Positions 50,273-57,452 of a stretch of DNA of 64,000 nucleotides are shown here, in pieces (position 1 is the first letter of the stretch; the number at the start of each line of letters is the position of its first letter). Source of the DNA: JAIWNK01 sp964453115. Lineage in GTDB: Bacteria > Chloroflexota > Anaerolineae > Anaerolineales > Anaerolineaceae. Made by a program: the position numbers and the translations under genes. The notes beneath the pieces were generated by a model, which saw only the letters and a program-made list of their open reading frames with translations, was not told the DNA's origin and searched no databases. The stretch lies in contig CAYVRT010000018.1 of assembly GCA_964453115.1 (NCBI GenBank), forward strand, positions 1 to 64,000. The letters run 5' to 3'.

Positions 50273-51535
50273 TCATTTTATCGGATCGTTAACCCGCCCC
50301 AGGAAGAGAATCTGCCCACTTGGAATGTCATAAATCGCAAACAAGAAGGGGCGATCAAAGCGCAAATCTACCGGCTCTTCAGGCAACATGGCCGAAGTTT
50401 CGGCAAAGGTGATGCCGGTGGCAGCAGCCGCCTCGGTGCCTTTTTCGGTACAGGAGATAAACGCCTTGTGAATCACATCCGAAATCTTCAAATCCCGTGC
50501 GCCTGTGATGCCTGAAAAATCGGCCTCATCCTCAAAGGCAACCTGCATGCCCAGGGCCTGCAAAGCCTGCTTGACCGAAGCGGCGCTGCTGAACTCAAAG
50601 CGCGGCAGATACAGCCGGGCCTCACCGCTTTGCAATTCAGCCTGCAAACCAGCAAAGGTCTCAGCATCCAGCCCGGCCTCAAACGCTGCCAGGTTTCCCG
50701 CTGCCGGCATCATCACCAGCATTGCCAGGTTCCCCCCCTCATACGGAATCTGCACCATCGTCAGGTCATCCTGCAAGGCATAGGCATAGCGCCCCTGCCG
50801 TTGCATCGTCGGCACCTCAACCATACTGCCATCCAGCCGGTAGAAAGGCGCTGGCGCAGTCTGGTCTTCCTCAAACGCATCCATCCAGGGCGCATAGAAG
50901 TAAATTGCATTGGCAAGCACCAGGCGCGTATCATTCTGCACACTGCCCGGCGGCAGCAAGTCGCGGATGCGTTTTTCGGTTCGGTCGCTGACCCAATCGT
51001 TGATTGCCGCACGCGCTGCTTCCGGATCTTTGCGGTAATCCACCGTATAGATGCCCGCCCCATACTGCTCTGCCAGCAAATCCAGAAAAGCATCCTGGAA
51101 AGCATAGTCCTTCTGCCCCCACAACGAATTGGCGACATCCAACCGCATCTCCCGAATGGGCTTCCCATCCGCATCATAGATGCGGCGCGCCAGTTCCGTT
51201 TCCAGCCCATTCATGGCCGGGTGAAAGAGCTGCGGGTCACCAAAGCGTGCCACCTGTGCCAGCTCGGCCTGCGTCTCTGTGCGCGCTCCGGCATAGGCCA
51301 TTGCCAATGCTGTTGAAATGCTGTAGGGTGAAAAGAGAAAGTTGCCTTCCGCCCGCCATTGACGATACAGCTCAAAGGCAAATGCATTGTTGCGGTTTGC
51401 CTGCGCCTTCACAGCCGTCAGTTCCGCCCCAACCTGACGGCTGTGATTCGACTTTACCAGCGTTGCCGCCCCCAACCCAAAAGGCTGACAGGCAGCACAC
51501 AACAAGCCCAACAAAACGCTCCACCAACGCTTCAT
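50273..51535 (-). CDS. Serpin-family lipoprotein
   Basis: 420 aa from ATG 51535, with GGAGGAATAAG upstream; 14 further in-frame codons upstream are rejected. The signal ends LLCAACQPFG (lipobox), so the inhibitor would be surface-tethered. The core is a full-length serpin fold: NSLWGQKDYAFQDAFLDLL, LVLANAIYFYAPW and the C-terminal DRPFLFAIYD. The hinge GTEAAAATGITFAET is of the inhibitory type, with small residues at P12-P9. Counting from the hinge puts Thr-Ser at P1-P1'. A target protease cannot be deduced. It follows glmS by 57 bases. Confidence 0.95.
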   Translation of the reverse strand: MKRWWSVLLGLLCAACQPFGLGAATLVKSNHSRQVGAELTAVKAQANRNNAFAFELYRQWRAEGNFLFSPYSISTALAMAYAGARTETQAELAQVARFGDPQLFHPAMNGLETELARRIYDADGKPIREMRLDVANSLWGQKDYAFQDAFLDLLAEQYGAGIYTVDYRKDPEAARAAINDWVSDRTEKRIRDLLPPGSVQNDTRLVLANAIYFYAPWMDAFEEDQTAPAPFYRLDGSMVEVPTMQRQGRYAYALQDDLTMVQIPYEGGNLAMLVMMPAAGNLAAFEAGLDAETFAGLQAELQSGEARLYLPRFEFSSAASVKQALQALGMQVAFEDEADFSGITGARDLKISDVIHKAFISCTEKGTEAAAATGITFAETSAMLPEEPVDLRFDRPFLFAIYDIPSGQILFLGRVNDPIK

Positions 51536-51592
51536 CTTATTCCTCCAAAGAATCAGTCTGGCCTCAAGACGTCGCATTGGCGGTCAAAGTTC

Positions 51593-53434
51593 CTATTCCA
51601 CCGTCACCGATTTCGCCAGGTTGCGCGGCTGATCCACATCCAGGCCGCGCAGGGCAGCAATGTGATAGGCGAACATCTGCAATGGCAACACCGTCACCAC
51701 CGGGCTGAGCAACCATGGCACGGATGGCACCCAAAAGACCCGGTCTGCCAGCGTCGCAATCCGTTCGTCGCCCTCCGTAGCCACCGCTACCACAATTCCG
51801 CCACGCGCCTTCACCTGTTCAATCTGACTGATCATCTTCTCATACCAGGGGTCTTGTGTAGCAATTGCCACAACCGGCAAGTCACGATCCACCAGTGCAA
51901 TTGGGCCATGTTTCATCTCACCGGCCGGGTAAGCCTCGGCATGAATGTAGGAAATCTCTTTCAGCTTCAGCGCACCCTCATAGGCAATCGGCATATTGAT
52001 GCCGCGCCCCAGATAAAGCGCCGAACGCATTTCTTTCAGCGCCTGTGCGATATTGATCACTTCCGCTTCGCGATCCAGACAGCGCCCAACCAGGTCGGGG
52101 ATCTTGCCCAGGTCTTTGACGCGCTTACGCCGCTCGGTCTCCGAAAGCGTGCCGCGCAGTTCACCGAGCAGCAACGCCAGCATGTACAGATCCACGATTG
52201 GCGCCGTAAAAGCCTTGGTGGAAGCCACACCAATCTCCGGGCCGGTCTGCATGGAGATGGAGCCATTTGCCAGGCGCATGGCCTGCGAACCAATGGCATT
52301 GACAATGGACCATAATTGCGCCCCTTTAGCGCGCGCCTCTTCCATTGCTGCGAGCGTGTCTGCCGTCTCCCCCGATTGGCTGATTGCCAGCACCACAGTG
52401 CGTTCGTTCACCAACGGGTCGCGATAGCGAAATTCGGAAGCAATATCCACCTCAACGGGCAGGCGCGCCAGCGCTTCAATGAGCACTTTGCCAACCATGC
52501 CAGCATAGGCTGCGGTGCCGCAGCCCGTGATAACGATCCGTTCAATCGCACGCGCCTGCTCCTCATTCAGGTTCAGTTGCGGTAGTCGCACCCGTCCCTG
52601 TTTAAAGTCCACCCGTCCAGCCAGCGTATCAGTCAAAGAACGCACCTGCTCATGAATTTCTTTCTGCATAAAGTGCCGATATTCGCCCTTCTCCGCCGCC
52701 ACCGGGTCCCAGGCAACGCTATGCATCGCAAGTTGCACCGGCCTGCCTTCCAATGTTTGTACAATTGCGCCTTGCCGGGTGACAACTGCCATCTGTCGCG
52801 ATTCCAAAAAGGCCACCTGTCGGGTATGCTCCAAAATAGCCGGAATGTCTGAAGCGATGAACATCTCATCCTTGCCAAAGCCAATCACCACCCCACCGGC
52901 ATTGCCAATCCGCGCAGCGACGATCTTATCTGGCTCGCTGGTAGAGAAAACCACCACACCGTGCGCCCCGCGCAGCCGCAGCAGCGCATGGCGCACCGCC
53001 TGCACCAGGTCGCCATCCACCGCCAAAAAACGCTCAATCAAATGTACAATCGTCTCCGTGTCCGTATCGGACTTAAAGACCGTTCCCTCAGCCGTCAATT
53101 CTTCGCGCAATTCCAGGTAGTTTTCAACAATGCCATTATGCACCACCACCACTTCTCCGGCTGCCCCGAGGTGCGGGTGCGCATTGCGCGCCGATGGCTC
53201 ACCATGTGTTGCCCAGCGCGTATGCCCAATCCCCAACCTACCGCTCAGCGGTTGCTGCCGCACAAGCTCAGCCAGCCGTTCCAGTTTACCCACCTCGCGG
53301 CGCAATTCAATCTTTCCATCCTGCAAGACCGCCACGCCCGCCGAATCATAGCCACGATATTCCAGCCGGCGTAATCCATTCAGAATAATCGGTGTCGCAT
53401 CCTGCTCACCGATATAACCAACAATCCCACACAT
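51593..53434 (-). CDS. glmS: Glutamine-fructose-6-phosphate aminotransferase (isomerizing)
   Basis: 613 aa from ATG 53434. GlmS makes glucosamine 6-phosphate for peptidoglycan and other amino sugars. The N-terminal class II amidotransferase domain begins MCGIVGYIGEQ (Cys nucleophile at position 2), with GHTRWATHGEPSARNAHPH. Two SIS domains follow, with GCGTAAYAG, SQSGETADTLAAMEEA, and C-terminal AYPAGEMKHGP and LAKSVTVE. An AAGGAG site precedes the ATG. The leader resembles a glmS ribozyme. In this lineage GlmS may be feedback-controlled at the RNA level. Confidence 0.98.
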   Translation of the reverse strand: MCGIVGYIGEQDATPIILNGLRRLEYRGYDSAGVAVLQDGKIELRREVGKLERLAELVRQQPLSGRLGIGHTRWATHGEPSARNAHPHLGAAGEVVVVHNGIVENYLELREELTAEGTVFKSDTDTETIVHLIERFLAVDGDLVQAVRHALLRLRGAHGVVVFSTSEPDKIVAARIGNAGGVVIGFGKDEMFIASDIPAILEHTRQVAFLESRQMAVVTRQGAIVQTLEGRPVQLAMHSVAWDPVAAEKGEYRHFMQKEIHEQVRSLTDTLAGRVDFKQGRVRLPQLNLNEEQARAIERIVITGCGTAAYAGMVGKVLIEALARLPVEVDIASEFRYRDPLVNERTVVLAISQSGETADTLAAMEEARAKGAQLWSIVNAIGSQAMRLANGSISMQTGPEIGVASTKAFTAPIVDLYMLALLLGELRGTLSETERRKRVKDLGKIPDLVGRCLDREAEVINIAQALKEMRSALYLGRGINMPIAYEGALKLKEISYIHAEAYPAGEMKHGPIALVDRDLPVVAIATQDPWYEKMISQIEQVKARGGIVVAVATEGDERIATLADRVFWVPSVPWLLSPVVTVLPLQMFAYHIAALRGLDVDQPRNLAKSVTVE

Positions 53435-53489
53435 TGCTGCTCCTTTTTTTATCCTACGATGACGCACACACCACCCCGGTAAAAAAACC

Positions 53490-53656
53490 GGCATAGTTTC
53501 CACAACAAATGAACGATTGGGAGACAGGCCCTGTGGCCCGGAGGGCTTCCGCTGATCTTTCGATTTTCCAAACCTTCCGGTTTGTTAACCCTGCCCCGCG
53601 GCAGGGAACCCTCGTCCTCGTCACACAAGCCTTTCCCCCAGCCTGTGCCATGCGCT
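53490..53656 (-). ncRNA. Candidate divergent glmS ribozyme/riboswitch
   Basis: Read on the minus strand upstream of glmS: AGCGC (53656-53652; cleavage expected 5' of its first G), a P2-like stem CACAGGC/GCTTGTG, then GTGACGAGGACGAGGG (53624-53609). Two extra hairpins follow (CCCTGC/GCAGGG, and CAAACC-GGAA-GGTTTG). After these come ATCGAAAGAT (53564-53555) and AGCGGAAGCCCTCCGG (53553-53538), where CCCTC pairs with GAGGG. This order matches the conserved core of glmS ribozymes, whose known example has AGCGCC, GACGAGG, AUCGA, GGCGG and GCCUCC. Differences include GCGCA for GCGCC and AGCGG for GGCGG. The 3' half (P3, P4) is not clearly recognised. Boundaries are approximate. Confidence 0.55.
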
Positions 53657-53693
53657 GCTCTCTCCAAACCTGACGACACCCAAACCTCCTTCC

Positions 53694-53710
53694 TGCTCCA
53701 GAATGGAGCA
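53694..53710 (-). promoter_or_regulatory. 5' hairpin at the start of the glmS transcript
   Basis: A 7-bp perfect stem (TGCTCCA/TGGAGCA, 3-base loop) begins at the predicted first base of the glmS transcript. Such a 5' stem could protect the RNA. Confidence 0.5.
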
Positions 53711-53716
53711 ATTATA
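53711..53716 (-). promoter_or_regulatory. -10 element of glmS promoter
   Basis: Minus-strand TATAAT. TTGAGC lies nine bases upstream; nothing recognisable is at 17 bp. It leaves a leader of about 270 bases before glmS, which holds the ribozyme candidate. It is back to back with the 53738 promoter. Confidence 0.55.
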
Positions 53717-53737
53717 CCCGCAAAGGCTCAAAGGTTG

Positions 53738-53743
53738 TATAAT
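53738..53743 (+). promoter_or_regulatory. -10 element giving a probably leaderless lipoprotein mRNA
   Basis: TATAAT ends six bases before the ATG at 53750, the classic spacing for transcription starting on the A of the start codon. Confidence 0.6.
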
Positions 53744-53749
53744 TTTACC

Positions 53750-54328
53750 ATGCTCAGAATTACCCGACTGCTTCTGTTCTGGCTGCTCTTTCCACTCTTA
53801 CTGAGCGGATGTGCCTCCAATGATCGAAATTTTGATTTTTGGGGATTGGATGCGCCCGATTTTGATCAATTCACTCTATCCAAGAACCTGAAACAGGTAG
53901 AAAATTCGCGCGGCGCACGCTGGCAAATCGCCTATGAAGGCGAACAAAGCAGCACCTTTGAAGGCAAAATTCGGCATATCTCGGTCAATTACGAGCCGTC
54001 CTTCCCCTTCCTGACCCATGATATTTTGGTGACAAGCGGCGATTTTGCCGACCCGCAACGAGTGGATACCCTGGTAAGCAATCATCACTTTTCCTGGAGC
54101 GCCGCCGAGCAGCCCGACGGCAAGATTAACCTGCTGCATGTCGTTGTGTTGGATGCCGGCCTCTACGATCAATTGATGCAATTGCACACCGATGATTGGG
54201 TGCGCATTCGCGGGCGCGAGATTCTAACCATTGAACTTCATCAAAAAGACCGTCTGACGATGAGTTGGAGTGATAGCGGCTGCAACACCCTGCTCATTGA
54301 AGCCATTCAGTTGCAAGACTCGCCCTGA
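53750..54328 (+). CDS. Small lipoprotein of unknown function
   Basis: 192 aa. Signal peptide with basic n-region (MLRITR), hydrophobic core and lipobox (LLLSGCAS). The mature part (about 22-192) is a mixed alpha/beta domain with no recognised family. It lies between glmS and the serine dehydratase genes. The ATG at 53750 is preferred over upstream in-frame starts because those would include the promoter region and the glmS leader. The following gene has its own promoter within 30 bases. Confidence 0.75.
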   Translation: MLRITRLLLFWLLFPLLLSGCASNDRNFDFWGLDAPDFDQFTLSKNLKQVENSRGARWQIAYEGEQSSTFEGKIRHISVNYEPSFPFLTHDILVTSGDFADPQRVDTLVSNHHFSWSAAEQPDGKINLLHVVVLDAGLYDQLMQLHTDDWVRIRGREILTIELHQKDRLTMSWSDSGCNTLLIEAIQLQDSP

Positions 54329-54337
54329 CCTCAGCCG

Positions 54338-54346
54338 TGCTATAAT
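54338..54346 (+). promoter_or_regulatory. Extended -10 promoter of the sdaA/chaperone cluster
   Basis: TGCTATAAT again, here ending eight bases before the ATG at 54355. The mRNA should be leaderless or nearly so. Confidence 0.6.
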
Positions 54347-54354
54347 TACTGGCT

Positions 54355-55038
54355 ATGTCCACTGCCCGTCCCATTTCCGTTTTCGAAGTTATCGGCCCCA
54401 TCATGGTTGGGCCATCCAGCTCGCACACTGCCGGAGCAGTGCGCCTGGGGCTCATTGGGCGCGCGGCCCTGGGTCAAGCGCCCCAACAGGCGCACCTGCG
54501 CCTGCACGGTTCATTTGCCCGCACCGGACGCGGTCACGGCACCCATCTGGCGCTTGTTGCCGGGCTGCTCGGCCTCTCCCCTGCCGATGAACGCATCCGG
54601 CAGAGCTTGCGCCTGGCGCAAGAAACCGGCCTGCACATCTCATTTGATACAATTGACCTGGGCGAAGAAGCACACCCCAACAGCGTGTGCATGGAATTGC
54701 AGGGCCAAGACCAATCCCTTTCCCTCACCGGCGCATCCATTGGCGGCGGCATGGTTGAAATCACCGAACTGCAAGGCTATCGCGTGCGGTTTGGCGGCGA
54801 ACTCGACACCCTGATCCTGATCGCCGATGATCAGCCCGGCACAATCAACACCATCAGCGGCTGGCTCTCAGGGCACCAAATCAACATTGCCACCCTGCGC
54901 GTCAAGCGCAATGCCCGCGGCGGGCAAGCAATCATGATCCTGGAAACCGATCAACCCCTGCCCGCCCCCCTGACACAAAGCCTGGAATCCCTGCCCTGGG
55001 TACATTGGGCGCGCACCATCCCGCGCCTCAAGGAGTGA
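54355..55038 (+). CDS. sdaAB: L-serine dehydratase beta subunit
   Basis: 227 aa. With the alpha subunit it deaminates L-serine to pyruvate and ammonia. The family start SVFEVIGPIMVGPSS-type residues are FEVIGPIMVGPSSSHTAGAVRLG. The C-terminal ACT domain (about 150-220, LILIADDQPGTINTISGWLSG) is typical of the Gram-positive-type two-subunit enzyme and may sense serine. The alpha-subunit gene follows after two bases. Confidence 0.96.
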   Translation: MSTARPISVFEVIGPIMVGPSSSHTAGAVRLGLIGRAALGQAPQQAHLRLHGSFARTGRGHGTHLALVAGLLGLSPADERIRQSLRLAQETGLHISFDTIDLGEEAHPNSVCMELQGQDQSLSLTGASIGGGMVEITELQGYRVRFGGELDTLILIADDQPGTINTISGWLSGHQINIATLRVKRNARGGQAIMILETDQPLPAPLTQSLESLPWVHWARTIPRLKE

Positions 55039-55040
55039 GT

Positions 55041-55928
55041 ATGTTTTACAGCCTGGCAGAACTGGTGCAAGAAGCACAAAACCGCTCCCTGCCAATCGGG
55101 GAGATTGTCCTTGAGGGTGAAATTCGGCTCAGCGGCGAAGCGCGCTCCGCCATCCAGGAGCGAATGCGCCAACGGCTAGAAGTAATGCGGCGCAGCACAA
55201 GCCTGGGGTTGAAAAGCCCCCTGCACTCAATCAGCGGGCTAACCCAGGGCAGCGCGCACCGCTTTTGGAACTGGCTGGAAAACGGTGCGCAGCCGCTCAG
55301 CGGCCCCCTGCTCAGCCGGGCTGTTGCGCTTGCCCTCTCCGTCAGCGAAACCAATGCCTGCATGGGCTGCATTGTTGCCACGCCCACTGCCGGCGCGGCC
55401 GGCTGCCTGCCCGCTGCCTTGTTCGCCCTGCAAGAGCAACGCGGCTTCAGTGACGACCAACTGATTCAAGCACTCTTCAGCGCCGGTGGGGTGGGGATTG
55501 TGATCCTCAACCGCGCCCACGTCTCGGGGGCTGCCGGTGGATGCCAGGCCGAAACAGGCAGCGCTGCCGCCATGACAGCGGCGGCCATCGTCGAACTCCT
55601 GGGCGGTAGCCCAATCCAGGCCAGCCACGCTGCGGCCATTGCACTCAAGAACATGCTCGGCCTGGTCTGTGACCCAATTGGCGGACTGGTCGAATCGCCC
55701 TGTACCAAGCGCAACGCAGCTGCCGTTGCACAGGCCATTGTCGCCGCCGACCTGGCACTGGCAGGCATTGAAAGCCTGATCCCTGCCGATGAGGTGATTG
55801 ACGCCATGCGCCGGATTGGAAGCCACATGGATGAGCGGCTGCGTGAAACTGCCGAAGGCGGCCTGGCCGCCACCCCAACCGGTCAGCAACTGTCCCAACA
55901 CATCTGGAGCAAAAACAATGAACTTTAA
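55041..55928 (+). CDS. sdaAA: L-serine dehydratase, iron-sulfur-dependent, alpha subunit
   Basis: 295 aa from ATG 55041. The catalytic subunit binds an oxygen-labile [4Fe-4S] cluster that activates serine. Conserved cysteines lie in NACMGCIVATPTAGAAGC and in GLVCDPIGGLVESPC, which contain the cluster ligands. The KNMLGLVCDPIGG segment is a family hallmark. A GGAG site precedes the start. Its last 11 bases overlap the next gene, so the chaperone cluster may be translated in step with serine dehydratase. Confidence 0.97.
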   Translation: MFYSLAELVQEAQNRSLPIGEIVLEGEIRLSGEARSAIQERMRQRLEVMRRSTSLGLKSPLHSISGLTQGSAHRFWNWLENGAQPLSGPLLSRAVALALSVSETNACMGCIVATPTAGAAGCLPAALFALQEQRGFSDDQLIQALFSAGGVGIVILNRAHVSGAAGGCQAETGSAAAMTAAAIVELLGGSPIQASHAAAIALKNMLGLVCDPIGGLVESPCTKRNAAAVAQAIVAADLALAGIESLIPADEVIDAMRRIGSHMDERLRETAEGGLAATPTGQQLSQHIWSKNNEL

Positions 55929-57450
55929 CGATCAGCTCGACATCTACCTGCGCGCCCGTTTCACCGTCATCCTGGTCGTCACCAGCGAGGAAGAACGATC
56001 CCTACAGGCTGTCAAAGAGGTCTGTGAACGGACGCAGCGCCGCGCCCTGGTATGGGACCTGGCCGATGGCTTCCAATTCCTCACCACACCCAGCGGCAAC
56101 CTGCCCACCGCTCGTGACCCGCTCACCGCCCTGGAACAAATTGATAAAAGCGATGGCAACATCCTTTTCATCCTCAAAGATTTTCACGAGGCCTGGAGCA
56201 ACCCACAAATCAAACGCAAACTGCGCAACCTGGCGCAACGGCTCAAATTCACCAAAAAATCCATTCTCATCACTTCCTGCGTCAGCAAAGTGCCGGAAGA
56301 ACTGAAGGAAGAAATCGTCATCGTCAACTTTCCCCTGCCGCTGGCCGATGACCTGGAAACCGTGCTGCACAGCCTGACCCAGACCCCGGGCATCAAAGTC
56401 AACCTCACCCCCCTGGGGCGCGAAAAACTCGTCCAGGCCGCCCTTGGCCTGACGGCCACCCAGGCACAGCGCGTCTTTGCCCGGGCAATTGTCAGCGATG
56501 GCACACTCGACGACCGCGACATTGATTTGGTAACCGAGGAAAAAAAGCTCATCATCCGCGAAAGCGAAGCACTGGAATTTTACGCCATTAGCGAAACGCC
56601 CGAAAACGTTGGCGGGCTGGGCGTGTTGAAGGAATGGCTGCGGCTGCGCGAACGCGCCTTTACCAAGGAAGCGCGCGATTATGGCCTGCCTGCCCCCAAA
56701 GGCATCGCCCTGATTGGCATCCCCGGCACCGGCAAAAGCCTGACCGCAAAAATGATTGGCGGACTGTGGCGGCTGCCACTGCTGCGCCTGGATATTGGCG
56801 CCCTCTTCGGCAGCCTGGTGGGCGAATCGGAAGAACGCGCCCGCCGCGCCCTGCACCTGGCCGAAACGGTTGCCCCTTGCATCGTCTGGATTGATGAGAT
56901 GGAAAAGGCGCTTGCACATGGCGGGCTGGATAGCGGCACAAGCACGCGCGTTTTCGGCACCATCCTGACCTGGATGCAGGAAAAAACTGCCCCCTGTTTC
57001 GTCGTCGCCACCGCCAATGACATCAGCAGCCTGCCGCCAGAATTGTTGCGGCGCGGGCGCTTTGATGAAATCTTCTTCCTCGACCTGCCTGCCCAGGAAG
57101 AACGAAAAGAAATCTTCTCCGTTCACCTGCGCAAGCGCAACCGCCTGGTGCAAGATTTCAACCTCGATAGCCTGGCCGCCGAAAGCGAAGGCTATGTTGG
57201 CGCCGAAATTGAGCAGGCAGTGATTGACGCCATGTACCTGGGCTTCAATGATGGGCGGCGCGAGTTTACCACTGCCGACATTCTGGCTGCCCTCAAACGG
57301 CAGGTGCCACTCTCCGTTTCACAGCGCGAGACGATTGAAAACCTGCGCAACTGGCTGCGCGAGGGACGCGCCCAATCTGCCTCCTACGCCGAAATTGAGG
57401 AGGCCTCAACCCGCTTCGTCCCCTTGCAGCTTGAAATTCGCAAACCCTGA
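55918..57450 (+). CDS. Ycf46-like AAA+ ATPase
   Basis: 510 aa from ATG 55918, overlapping sdaAA by 11 bases. The N-terminal domain (1-230: LDIYLRARFTVILVVTSEEERSLQAV, RALVWDLADGFQ) matches plastid/cyanobacterial Ycf46. The AAA domain has Walker A GIPGTGKS (267-274), Walker B CIVWIDEME (321-329), a sensor ATAND and an Arg-finger region RRGRFDE (378-384). The likely role is ATP-driven remodelling of a protein complex; its substrate is unknown. It opens a gene cluster with HEAT-repeat, Hsp70-system and DUF1257/DUF2997 proteins. An interaction with these is inferred from operon structure. Confidence 0.9.
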   Translation: MNFNDQLDIYLRARFTVILVVTSEEERSLQAVKEVCERTQRRALVWDLADGFQFLTTPSGNLPTARDPLTALEQIDKSDGNILFILKDFHEAWSNPQIKRKLRNLAQRLKFTKKSILITSCVSKVPEELKEEIVIVNFPLPLADDLETVLHSLTQTPGIKVNLTPLGREKLVQAALGLTATQAQRVFARAIVSDGTLDDRDIDLVTEEKKLIIRESEALEFYAISETPENVGGLGVLKEWLRLRERAFTKEARDYGLPAPKGIALIGIPGTGKSLTAKMIGGLWRLPLLRLDIGALFGSLVGESEERARRALHLAETVAPCIVWIDEMEKALAHGGLDSGTSTRVFGTILTWMQEKTAPCFVVATANDISSLPPELLRRGRFDEIFFLDLPAQEERKEIFSVHLRKRNRLVQDFNLDSLAAESEGYVGAEIEQAVIDAMYLGFNDGRREFTTADILAALKRQVPLSVSQRETIENLRNWLREGRAQSASYAEIEEASTRFVPLQLEIRKP

Positions 57451-57452
57451 CC

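Noticed and set aside
53566..53584. GGAA-loop hairpin upstream of glmS considered as an SRP RNA core
   Set aside because: Only the CCGGAAGG tetraloop matches; flanking SRP symmetric-loop sequence is absent and glmS context favours the ribozyme reading.
56002..57153. A 383-codon minus-strand frame inside the AAA gene
   Set aside because: Fully antisense to a gene with clear Walker motifs; composition effect of codon bias, no family features.
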